A DNA stretch of 64,000 nt from positions 45,183,560 through 45,247,559 of the forward strand of contig CM030711.1 of the NCBI GenBank assembly GCA_017979445.1. The letters are read 5' to 3'. This document shows positions 1 to 10,470 of this stretch, in pieces. Source of the DNA: Akebia trifoliata. Lineage: Eukaryota > Streptophyta > Magnoliopsida > Ranunculales > Lardizabalaceae. The notes under the pieces were generated by a model. It did no database searches, had not been told where the DNA came from, and saw only the letters and a list, made by a program, of their open reading frames with translations. Position 1 is the first letter of the stretch, and the number at the start of each line of letters is the position of its first letter. A program made the translations under genes and the position numbers.

Positions 1-1045
1 CTGGCGTAAGACAACACTGCTTCATAAATTTGACACAAAGATTTATCATCTTCAAATGGTATTGCTATATAGCTTTTATTTTCTAGTGTTAGTGGTAGTT
101 AGTTTGGTCATATGGAATTAGGTAATATTTTGTTTAGGGAAGCAAAACCACAGTATCGAAACAATTGATGAAGGGGAAGCGATGCCCACTAAGAGAAATA
201 GTCTGGTTTTGATACAAAACCAGAAAAACCTGCAAGAAGATTCAGATTAGTCTTCTTTGCAAGTGAACTTTAGGGAACACCAAGGGCTAACCAATTTTAG
301 CAAAGTTTCAAAAGCTATCAAAATATTGTTTTCTTACATGTTCTCATAACCAACTATATATATAAAAAAGGTCCTAAAACCTAAGTTAAGAAACAAAGCC
401 TAACTATTCATCTAAAATAACATAAATATTTTCCTTATAACACCTAAAATACCCTTAACGATGTACTTAAACTTTCAGTATACGTTTGACATCCAAAACT
501 TCAGAATATGCCCAAGTTTTAGTACTAGATGTAGATCTTTGAACAAGCTTTGCCATAAATCTGATGGCTTCCCATTCTTTTGTCTGAGTAAAATGTTATG
601 TTCATTATAAATTAACAACCCCTAGACCTTTGGGATTTGAGAACATGGACCTCTTTTTCCTGCATTTGTTCGCCGAAGCTTCATAAGACTATTAATCTTT
701 CATCTTTGTACAAGATTTAAATTTTTGATTGCATCAATATGTTCATATCATACATGTTTATATTAAAAGATACTAGATCATTGAAATGTTTTTCAAGACC
801 AATTTTTTTATTTTTTATCTTTTTCATGTACCCACCAAAGAAATACGTGAGAAATTGCATACTATGGTCATACATACTTGGCAGAGTCCCTACAGGGTGA
901 TAGAATACACTCATTCGACCCTGAGCATAGCCAGGTCAACTTGGCTGAGACCAAGTGGTAGGGACTTGGTCAAGTAGGCAATAGTGTTTCCAGTGAAAAC
1001 TCATATTTGGAAATAAGTGTGACACAATGAAGTTTTTGGTTGCAG
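1..1045 (+). other. Intron or upstream sequence of the KUP transporter gene
   Basis: I find no coding exon of the potassium transporter here, although the gene clearly starts further left: the first recognisable exon opens in mid-protein at 1046 behind the acceptor TTGCAG. The sequence is AT-rich with stops in all frames, so it is most likely intron. A short inverted pair (AGTCCCTAC near 886 and GTAGGGACT near 958) is present. An ATG at 1027 opens an apparent frame into the exon, but the family has no start there. Confidence 0.6.
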
Positions 1046-2618
1046 AAATTGTGAGGTGGCCAGTGCTGGTAGTAGCCATCCTTGCTTCTGTAGTGGGAAG
1101 TCAAGCAATTATCAGTGGGACATTCTCTATTATCAATCAGAGCCAATCACTTGGTTGCTTCCCAAGGGTCAAGGTCATCCACACTTCTGATAAGGTACAT
1201 GGCCAGATCTACATCCCTGAGATTAACTGGATGCTCATGATCCTCTGTGTTTCTGTGGCAGTTGGATTCAGAGACACAAAACACATGGGGAATGCATCAG
1301 GTACACACTTCTTCTATTTATGCTCACTAGTATCCCAATTTGGTTCACTCTTTCTTACTTTCAATGCACGATTGATGCACACATCTCCTTCTCAAATCAC
1401 TCATTCGTAGAAGGAAGAAGAGTTGAGATTATTGACAGATTTCATTTCAGCATCTGCTTTTGTTCATCAAATTTAATAACACTACATTTTTTTTTGTTGC
1501 CTATTTCAGGTTTAGCAGTAATGACTGTAATGCTTGTAACAACATGCCTCACTTCTTTGGTCATCATTCTGTGTTGGCACAAGCCCCCTATTTTGGCTCT
1601 TGCCTTCCTATTGTTCTTTGGCTCCATTGAAGCTCTCTACTTCTCAGCTTCCCTCATCAAGTTTCTTGATGGGGCATGGCTCCCCATTCTCCTAGCCCTT
1701 ATCTTGATGACTATTATGTTCATTTGGCACTACGCAACCATCAAAAAATATGAGTTTGATCTCCATAACAAGGTGTCCTTGGAGTGGCTTCTAGCATTGG
1801 GTCCCAGCCTCGGTATCGCCCGTGTCCCTGGCATTGGCATAGTGTACACTGACCTGACCTCTGGAATCCCTGCCAACTTCTCTCGCTTTGTCACTAACCT
1901 TCCTGCCTTCCACCGTGTGCTTGTTTTCGTCTGTGTCAAGTCCGTACCTGTTCCTTATGTGCCCCCTGCTGAAAGGTACCTCGTGGGACGTGTGGGTCCT
2001 CCAGCTCATCGGTCCTACAGGTGCATTGTCCGTTATGGGTACAGAGATGTTCACCAGGATGTCAACTCATTCGAATCTGAGCTTGTCGATAAGCTGGCTG
2101 ACTTCATTCGGTTCGATGGGTCTCGGACCCACGGCACAAACTCATGTGTCGAGGTGAATGGCTCCCACTCTGGTGGATCAACAGGTGAGTATAGATTGAC
2201 TGTGATTGGGACGGTGGCTTTTTCTGGCCCACCAGCTTACGAGATCGAGGAGAATGTCCAGCCGGCAAGTGTGTCACTTGAATTCCAAACAGTGGATAGC
2301 GTGACAGATGTGATTGAGATGGAACCCATTAGTGTTGAGAGAAAGGTAAGATTTGCTATTGACGACGAGTCTGAATGCTTCGAGATTGATGAACATGTGC
2401 GGGAAGAGCTAGAGGAGTTGTGGACAGCTCAACAAGCTGGAACCGCGTTCATACTGGGGCACTCGTATGTGAGGGCGAAGCAAGGATCATCATTCTTGAA
2501 GAGGGTGGCTATTGATTTTGGGTACAATTTCCTGAGGAGGAATTGCCGGGGACCAGATGTAGCTCTCAGGGTACCACCCGTATCTCTCCTTGAGGTTGGC
2601 ATGGTGTACGTTGTATGA
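1046..2618 (+). CDS. KUP/HAK/KT potassium transporter, KUP10/KUP11-like, 3' part (2 exons)
   Basis: Plasma-membrane or endomembrane K+ uptake permease of the plant KUP/HAK/KT family. Exons are 1046-1300 and 1510-2618. The 209-base intron starts with GT at 1301 and ends with TTTCAG at 1509, and the split glycine codon (TCA-G/GT) restores the family sequence GNASGLAV. About 453 residues are in the window. Visible motifs in order are [59 protein letters not shown] and GAWLPILLA, which include five membrane segments. A long cytosolic C-tail follows, with [20 protein letters not shown] and RCIVRYGY, ending [10 protein letters not shown]. The order and the exact C-terminus match the KUP10/KUP11 branch as I recall it. 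Family members have roughly 750-800 residues, so the N-terminal 40% lies off the left edge. The frame shows no damage. Confidence 0.93.
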
Positions 2619-2773
2619 GAGCAAACGTATGGCTTAGCACATTGAACCAGTGTTATTCGTGTGTAGGATATGAAAACTTTCAACTTCCAAGCGATGCCAT
2701 GTTTACAAATCAATTGGCACGCGTTCTTACAAAAATTCTAATTGCTCCTCCAACAGATGTCACGCAGATTTCT

Positions 2774-2779
2774 AATAAA
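2774..2779 (+). promoter_or_regulatory. Possible polyadenylation signal of the KUP gene
   Basis: AATAAA lies 156 bases after the transporter stop codon and is followed by T-rich sequence. It is the nearest canonical hexamer. Plant poly(A) signals are loose, so this is a suggestion only. Confidence 0.35.
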
Positions 2780-5669
2780 TTCGTATTAACTATCCGATAA
2801 TTAGTTGTTTTTGTGGAGTAACTGATTTTGTCAAATTTAGCTGGTTAGGCTATACTTGATACCTATTCAGATTCTTGCTTATAGGGATCGTATAGATTAA
2901 AAGCTTTCAATCACGATGAAATTTCAATCCATTCTGACATTCTTGATCTCATAATAATGTTAGAATTGACTGATTTACATCACGATGAGTATATTGGATC
3001 TTTAAAATTAAGATCATGCTCAAGTAACATTAAAATGTGCTAGAAAATAATTAAGGTGACTGGTATTAATTAATTTGAATTAAACAATATTTGGCAAATA
3101 CACAAATCGAAATAAAGCTTTATGGAAAGAACTAATCCAGTAGATAAAATTACGAGTGAATAGAAATCTGACTGCAGTGATTTTGTTGATGATAAAGTGA
3201 CAAGTAATATAACAACACAGATTGAAGCAAATCCGAGGCATGTGCTGTGCACGTTGTACTAAAGGAAAATATCGTCCTGACCCTTGTGCTATTCAAGTTG
3301 ATTGTGATCTTCCACTCGAGATTCAACAGGTAATCTCCGCTATCAGTACAATAGTAGAGATCTAGAAGTCTGAGAGTACTCCAGATGCGTATATAATAAG
3401 AAGTTTAGACAAACAGTTGTTATTTTCTGAAATCGATACAAAGGTTAGACTAGTAGACCATTAATAGAGGAGGTCCCACTACTTGTGCTCAAGTAGTCAA
3501 AATAACGGATCACTAACTTTGAGTCAACAAGGGTAAAAAGGGAAGGAAGGAAGAGTTCAAAGAAATTTTTGTATAAAAGGAAACTTTTGAGGCCCACAGC
3601 CCTGGGCTCAAAGAATCCAGTTGGGCCAGGTCCATGCCTGACCTGATTTACCATGGCGTACGTGCCGAACATACCCTCATGGCGCACGTGTGACATTTTT
3701 GGGATACTTTAAAGTGCGTCTAAGTAACCCAATAGAGATTATAGATAGGATCTTAGCCTAACTTTTAACCGATATGGGACAAAACAAAGAAAGACTGCAA
3801 AAAGCTAAAAAGCAAAAGAGAAGAAAAGACAAATAGACTAAAGACAAAAGAGTAAGTTCATGACTCAAATCTTCACAAAAAAATAAAAAAAATAAAAACT
3901 CATTTGCATTTCACATTTAATAAATAAATTTCGTGGGAGACATTTCTGACGTGAATGCCAGAAATGTCCTCCCACAATGTCCATTTCAAGGACTGACTCT
4001 TAAAATTATTATCTATGTGGGTCCAACAAGTGAGTACAAAAATATGAATCAAATCTAAACTAACTAGTGTCAAGGATTTAATTATCACAGTTACCAATGT
4101 CTTATGGCCTTAGAAACCTTAAATCCTCAAAAGAAACTATCCTAAAGCATAGATCGTTCATGAAATTTTTTTTTCGATCTATAATTTTTGTAAATGAATG
4201 TGTGGACAATCAATTTTGTACCTTTTTAAGGGGTAAGGGCGGGGGAGGATGATGCAGGATTTCTCCAACACCCTTTTAGGATTAGTTTAGTCCCTACTGT
4301 TGCACATTATGACCCCATAAAAGTTTCATAATATATGACAAAGTAAGTAAAGAGGCCACTCAATTTTAATCGCATGACCAAATGAATCAAATTCTTGTTG
4401 CTAGTTTTACAATTTAAACCAAACCCTTGGGGGGTATAGTCAATTTCCTACTTGCTTGATTCATCAACTAGTCTCCTTGAGGTGATATGTTTCCAATGAC
4501 ATAAGTGTTTATCAACCTTTTGACATATTGTCAAAGGTAATTATAGCGTGCATGACATTGCCTTTTATATTTTATGACAAGTGGTTTAAACTTGTAGGCC
4601 TGACTAGCATGGGTGAAGTAACTGGTCTCTTGGAGCATCAAATCTCGATTAAATCTATTAAGTGCATATAATATACCTCACAAACCACACATACCAGGTA
4701 AATAGGGTTAAATCCTTATAGGAGACCAATAAGGGGGCTTGAATTCAAAACCTCTCCTTTTTCTGAGGGATGCCTTGGCCACTACGTCCAACACTCGTTG
4801 GTTAGGTACATGAAATCATTTCTCAGCACAAAAACTCATGTCATTTCAAAATCTATTGAACTCAAGCCAAATTGCAATTTTCCAAAAAAACAATAATAGA
4901 TTTTGGTAAAATGACCAAAATACACTTGAATGATCTCTTTGATTGAGAATTGCTCACTTATAGCTCAAAATTATCGTAAAATCATTCACCTAGAAGCCAA
5001 TCCTTAGGTTTAGCAAGAACAACTAACCCCATTTAGCCTTCCTAGAACTGCAGAGCCTAGAACTTAAAATCCAAGGCAACAAGCCAAAGTTAGTTAATCA
5101 AATAGGGGTCAATTCACATCTAATTAGACGTAATCCCTATGTCTGATTGGTGGCCTTGGTTCTTCGTGTCTGAAAATTAGAATTGAACTTAATCAATCTC
5201 AATTGATCCCAATTGCCTTAGATAGTCTAGAATTGAGTTTCATAAAACCCCCACCTAGGACCTAGATTCCCCCAAACACATCATTTTCAATTTTGCCTTA
5301 GTTTCTAGTAAAAAATTCTTGATTTTTCTATCCAGAATTCCATCATTTTCTAATTTTTCAAAAATCCTATCTTGTTCCTAAAGCTAAAAAAGTTGAAGTA
5401 GTAAAACCAAGATATTGAAAATGATCTGATTTGGGAAATAAAACAAAGAGTTTTAAGTTAAAAGATTGAAGTTAAGGTTATGTAGATCATTTTCCATCAG
5501 TCTATTTGAGAAGATAGGTAAAAAGGTATATCATCAGCTTAAAAACATAGTAGATATCTAAAATATTCATCAAAACATTGAGGTGTATGTCTAAAATTCT
5601 AAATTACCAACTCGTTGAAGAGATTCCTCCCATAATAAAAATTAAAACAAGGAAATGAATAAAATACTA
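2780..5669. other. Intergenic, no gene seen
   Basis: AT-rich sequence with only short chance frames. I recognise no protein family. The only structured item is the short hairpin at 3933-3975, listed separately. From about 5250 to 5650 there are phrases (for example AATCCTATCTTGTT) that recur near 12.47 kb and 63 kb, so part of it belongs to a dispersed repeat. Confidence 0.5.
3933..3975. repeat. Short near-perfect hairpin
   Basis: GTGGGAGACATTTCTG is followed after a 10-base loop by CAGAAATGTCCTCCCAC, which is its reverse complement apart from one extra C. It is probably the core of a small MITE. No flanking duplication was recognised. Confidence 0.6.
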
Positions 5670-5780
5670 AGAGTAATGTTACGGTGACATTAGATTTACT
5701 ACGATTCTCACATTTCTGACGTGGAGATGCCTAAATAACTATATATGCTTTTTACTTATATCTCGAGCAAACAATCTATG
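5670..5780. repeat. Partial copy of the 'GGAGTGACCTCA' MITE family
   Basis: It contains the family phrases 'GTAATGTTACGGTGACATTAG', 'CACATTTCTGACGTGGAG' and 'ATGCTTTTTACTTATATCTCGAG'. These recur in the better preserved copies near 10.3 kb and 16.4 kb. Only one side is recognisable here. Confidence 0.4.
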
Positions 5781-6720
5781 ACTATCACATCAATCCAGTG
5801 AAAAACAAAGTCTCCAAACTATTTTCCAAATAGTAAAATCCTGCACAATAGCGACATTATGTTAAAAATGTAGGGTAATCTTCTATCTGATGCAGCTGGA
5901 CGAAATAAATCCAGCCAACGCAGCGTAGTCCGTTGAAATTGGAGGGTATTTCGGTAAAAAGGAAACTTTTTAAAGGCATTTTCGGTATGAAATTCAATTT
6001 CCAAATTCCAGTGGTTTAACAGACATTCGTTCCTTACAAATTCCTAGAAGAATATTACGTGGACACTCTCTGTCCAACGACGATTCCAGTCTTTGTTTTC
6101 ATTATGCGTGGAATCTGCTCAACCCATTGACGCCTCTCTTAAGGGTGTTGCGCTGGACCAACCGAAATATGCTATTTTAATATTTCCTTCATCATTAGAA
6201 AATGTAAGGACATAAATAACCCTAATGATTGTCCTAAATAACGATATCTACCATTTTGATGGTGATGTAAAGACAGAAATAACCCTAATAATTTCCCCAA
6301 ATTACTAGTCGGCTGCAGCCGACCCCTGAATGTCTCTGTCACCCTCACGTCACGCCAGAATGCAGTTGAATGTCGAGCCGTTCACATGTTCAGTTCAGAC
6401 TCTTCAAACAGATTTTATCGCGATATTTCTAATTTATCGCGATTATTTCATTAGATATTGAGACCCTTTGGTCCCACTAGTAATTTAATACAATATTGCC
6501 TTCACATATGATTTTGTTTCGTGAAACTTCACTTTGCTAATACAAATTTATGACATTTTTATGTGTAAAATGAAATTATATAGTAGATTAAGATCCACTA
6601 GATTTACTTCGAGATTAGTGTAACATTGGGTGGGGAATTTTCCCATCCGTGGTATTAATCGTGGACAAAGATATGATCCTTCACGAGAGAGATATCTAGA
6701 CATTCTAGATTGAATCCAGA
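5781..6720. other. Intergenic, no gene seen
   Basis: I find no exon or recognisable repeat in this stretch. A 61-codon frame on the minus strand (6004-5819) has no family resemblance. Confidence 0.5.
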
Positions 6721-7196
6721 TAATATGACTCGTCAGGTGGCATACTCAATCAATTCCCTGACATGGATTAGTTTAGGAAATATAGATGTATATGTCTTGA
6801 GATACACGACTTTCTCAGGATACACATTTTTTAACATGGGGAAGTGCAATTGTGTATCCTAAGGCATACAAATCTATGATTCCTGAACTTGTCCATGTCA
6901 GAGAGCAGGGGCGGATTTAGAGTGGGGGCAGTGGGGGCACTTGCCCCCACAAGAGTTTTCAAATTCTATGGAATAATGTGCTATTACGACATATTGAATA
7001 GCGGATAAAGAAATTTATCACTATTACCCCCACAAAAAAATTTTCCACTCTTAATTGCCCTCACAACTATTTTTTTTCACTCTTAATTGTCCTTACAATT
7101 TTTCTTTTCTACTCTTGGTTGCCCCCACATGAAGAAAATCCTGGCTCCGCCCCCGTCAGAGAGTCGATTGAACATGTCACTTGATGAGTCATATTA
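6721..7196. mobile_element. MITE of the 'GTGTATCCTAAGG' family, interrupted by a hAT MITE
   Basis: The ends are long imperfect inverted repeats: TAATATGACTCGTCAGGTGG at the left and its counterpart TTGATGAGTCATATTA at the right. The interior carries the family core GAGATACACGA ... TTGTGTATCCTAAGG. Without the 250-bp hAT insert and its 8-bp duplication the element is about 218 bp, close to the uninterrupted relative at 8441-8655 (215 bp). It encodes nothing. Confidence 0.75.
6906..7155. mobile_element. hAT-type MITE with 8-bp target duplication
   Basis: A 250-bp element with terminal inverted repeats CAGGGGCGGA at the left and TCCGCCCCCG at the right, flanked by a perfect 8-bp direct repeat TCAGAGAG (6898-6905 and 7156-7163). 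An 8-bp duplication with a CAGGGGCGGA-type terminus is the mark of hAT-superfamily non-autonomous elements. The interior is rich in runs of 'GCCCCCAC'. There is no transposase. Confidence 0.88.
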
Positions 7197-8440
7197 TCAC
7201 AACTCTTCAAGAATAGTTTGTGAGAATATCTCTTTTTTTTTTTTGTTGTTTAATCGATAAATCTATTTTTAATAAGTTTAGTAACTTTGTGGGGGATTTG
7301 AACCCAAGTCTCTGACATTATCATCCAAAGATGTTTTTAATTCTTGTTATTATGAGTCTAACTTATGTTTTAAAGGCTTTTTGACAAGTACTACACAAGT
7401 GCTCGATGAAGAAGAAGATGATTGATAACAAATGCGAGGTGCTCGTGGTCTCAGGATGATGGAAAAGCCCACCAATTTTTTAGGTTGGATCAACATTTCA
7501 TTTCCTTCCAAATAGATTTGGACATTTGTTGATATATATTAAAAATATTTATCTTTTTTATAATTAAAATTTGAATTAGTAGATGTTCTAGTCACAATGT
7601 ATCATTTTATTTTATTTGTGAATATTTAGAATTTTTAAATGATTGTTAATCGAAATATATTGAAAGAGATTCCATGGGTAGACTCTACCGAAAATTTTAA
7701 AAGTGGATTGAAAAATGCTAGGTACAGAAGTAGAGAAGCACATTTTGATAAATTATCTCGTGTTAATTATATTAGACGAGTATTATGCTATGTCAAAAAT
7801 TGGGATTATTGTTTGTTAAAAATAGCTTTTAGTTATTCGATTAACAAAATGACCAATATGCTTTTATACATAAAATAATCTTATACAGAAATTAGGATAA
7901 ATATTAATAATAATAATAATAAATAAATAAATAACTCATTTTAACATCCAAATCAAACATAATACTTATAAAATAAGTACAATATATAATTAAATTAAAT
8001 AGCCTTATACTTGAAAATGAATATGTATTGTAAGGAAAAGAATGCATAAATATACATTAATATTCAAAGATTGATAATTCAAAATTATTTTATAAACAAG
8101 TATAGTAAAGTACTTGTCATGATGGTGCTTGTAAGACATCTTTCTATTATTTTCTTTAGATGTGACTTATATATTGATTTCATTACTTGAGCACACGAAA
8201 TGACAAGGAAACATAAACTGTAAATCAAAATATACGACTTTGGCAAATCACATACATTCAAAATTTTAAAGAAAGATAGTGACTCATAATATAAAATAAA
8301 CAAAATATATGCAAATAAAACTAAAAGTAACAACTTGTTGGCAACAACAAGTTCAAACATTTACTAATCAACCAATCTATGACATATCTATATCACTTCA
8401 TTTACAAGTAGATTTTGTAACTTTAGTTTTAGAGTTGTAA
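7197..8440. other. Intergenic, no gene seen
   Basis: Very AT-rich. The 79-codon frame at 7639-7878 and the 91-codon minus frame at 8360-8085 match no family I know and have AT-driven composition (I, K, L, Y). I regard both as chance. Confidence 0.5.
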
Positions 8441-8655
8441 TAATCTGACCTACCCCACATGGCATACTTAATCGACATCCTTGACGCGACATGAACGGAA
8501 TCGTAGATTTGCACTTCTTAGGATACGGAACTGTATTTTTTTTATTGTTGTGGGGGGAAGTGCAGTTCTGTATCCTGAAGAGCGCAGATCTCCAATTCCT
8601 GATCATGTCATGTCTGGGGTGCCAATTGAGTATGCCACGTGGATAAATCAGATTA
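8441..8655. mobile_element. MITE of the 'GTGTATCCTAAGG' family
   Basis: A 215-bp palindromic element from TAATCTGACC at the left to AAATCAGATTA at the right, with a near-symmetrical interior (TTAGGATACGGAACTG and CAGTTCTGTATCCTGAAG) around a T-rich centre. It is of the same size and plan as the element at 6721-7196. Small open frames here come from the palindrome and are not genes. Confidence 0.72.
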
Positions 8656-9313
8656 ACACGGTTCTTAGCTAAAATATCTCATTTTCTTTCCATTTCCCAT
8701 CACACTTGAAACTTTCTGAACTTTATGTCGACGACCAAACACATTAAAAACCATCACTCAACAGATCATACGCACTTTACAGTGTAAAAAATGGTGGGCG
8801 TGCGCTATAAGCACAACTCGATTGCATTACCAAACAAAACCTGGAACGAATAATTGTGGTGAGCATTTCATAGTGAAAATCTAGATGTTATTCGTTGTCT
8901 GAGTGAACTCAGTTCAATTAAAAAACCAGTGTGGAAGAGAATGGACAGTATCAATAATAAACTCAATGTTTTGGTCCATGTTTAATTAGAACTTAGAACT
9001 CTGCAACAATGTGTGTTATAATTGTGGTACGTCGAACCAAAAGAAAGCATGGGACGGACAGCTCACTCATAATCATATTCATAAGTTGTAGGATCCACAT
9101 GTATGCATGCTATCCAATCAAAGGATCATCATAGACGATCATCTAGTCCTGTGGTCTTGATTTGATCAAGAAGTAGGATTGGATCGGTCCCACCAAGTCG
9201 GATCAATCTGAATGAGTTAAAGTATTTCAAATTAGATCAAATGAATTTCAATATTAATTTAAAATATCTATATATTTTAAAATATTTTTTATATTATAAT
9301 CTTGATTAATAAA
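8656..9313. other. Intergenic, no gene seen
   Basis: Nothing recognisable. From 9150 to 9300 the base composition becomes strongly AT-rich. Confidence 0.45.
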
Positions 9314-9427
9314 GAGAGCTGCTATTGGCACCCCATCTTTTACTTATTACACTCCAATTAAAAAATAAAGAAAATAAGTGAATGACTGAGAATAAGTAAA
9401 AGTTGAGGTGCCAATAGAAGTCCTCTC
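9314..9427. mobile_element. Small MITE, 'GAGAGCTGCTATTGGCAC' family
   Basis: GAGAGCTGCTATTGGCACC at the left and GGTGCCAATAGAAGTCCTCTC at the right are inverted, as are the adjoining 'TCTTTTACTTATT' and 'AATAAGTAAAAG'. Related copies are at 34984-35361 and 37506-37626. A further half-copy (GTGTGCCAATAACAG) lies at about 9632-9650. Confidence 0.65.
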
Positions 9428-9916
9428 AATTTTTATTTTTTTTCGGTTAAGGATCTTATATGAGCCTAATCATAATAGTAAACAACTACTGAAATCGTTT
9501 GAGCGAGTATTGTAATGTTTTGTAATGCACAGATTATAATTTGAGCCAAAAGTTTAAAGAGTGTGTTTTAATCTTTAATTGGAGCGTGGTAAATGATTTA
9601 AGAAATTGAAGTGTAATAAGTGAAAGTTGGTGTGCCAATAACAGTTTCTTAATAAATAGTGGAATATAATTTTAGGAATGACTAGTTGTAGGTCATCACC
9701 TAATACCAGTTGCACCTCATCAATTAAAAAGATATATATTCCTTTCATTGCATACGTAACGTTGGAGATAATTTTTTTATATGGTAAGGGCATGATATAT
9801 ACCACATTAAGAACTAAGCCTAAAAAATGTGGATTAATTTATGTATTACTACAAAAATGACATTTAATGACACTTGCAACAAAGAAATAAATTATGATTA
9901 AAAAAAAAAGGATTAA

Positions 9917-10088
9917 TGTTGGAGTGTTTTCAGTGGGGGGCACACAGGGGACATCTTGACGTAAGGGGGAATGCATGCCGTAGATACGTTTTCTCCAAGA
10001 CATAAGTAAAACGCATCTACGGACATGTGTGTGCCACCACGTCAAAGTGTCCTTCATATGTCCCTTGCTGAGGTCACTCTAGCACGAC
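9917..10088. mobile_element. MITE, 'GGAGTGACCTCA' family
   Basis: The left end TGTTGGAGTG...CAGTG is inverted relative to the right end CTGAGGTCACTCTAGCACGAC. The core is a hairpin of 'CCGTAGATACGTTTTC' and 'AAACGCATCTACGG', with 'ACATCTTGACGT' and 'ACGTCAAAGTGT' outside it. It is non-coding. Confidence 0.68.
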
Positions 10089-10295
10089 CTTAAAAAAAAT
10101 CATCATCTAATGTCCTCTTTTAGGGTGTAACATACCAATGGTTGGCTCAGGAGCTTCTTCTAGTTGTCATAGTCGAGGGAATTTCATTTGGTCTAGAGAA
10201 TTCGGATACAAAGAAAGTGCAAATCTCATGAAGCACTGCATATTTTTGTATCCCCATTCCACACACATGGTTGCATTCCAAATAAATAAGGAAAA

Positions 10296-10470
10296 TGCTT
10301 AAATAACATTGAAATTGACATTAATTCACACATTGCTGATGTGGATGTGTGTACAGAGCCATAGATGCTTTTGCTGAGATACGAGTGAAAAACATCTATG
10401 GTTATGTGCGCACCTCCACATCAACAATGTGTGAATTGATATCAATTCCAAAGTCACTCTAGCACAACTC
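10296..10470. mobile_element. MITE, 'GGAGTGACCTCA' family
   Basis: A hairpin of 'TTAATTCACACATTG', 'GATGTGGA' and 'CCATAGATG' against 'CATCTATGG', 'TCCACATC' and 'CAATGTGTGAATTGA', ending in the family terminus AGTCACTCTAGCACAACTC. The left terminus is degraded. Confidence 0.6.

Noticed and set aside
1027..1045. ATG at 1027 as the transporter start
   Set aside because: The KUP family extends more than 300 residues further upstream. The ATG lies in intron sequence just before the TTGCAG acceptor.
1320..1509. Open frame running into the KUP exon from 1320
   Set aside because: It reads through the 209-bp intron. The family sequence requires splicing 1300 to 1510.
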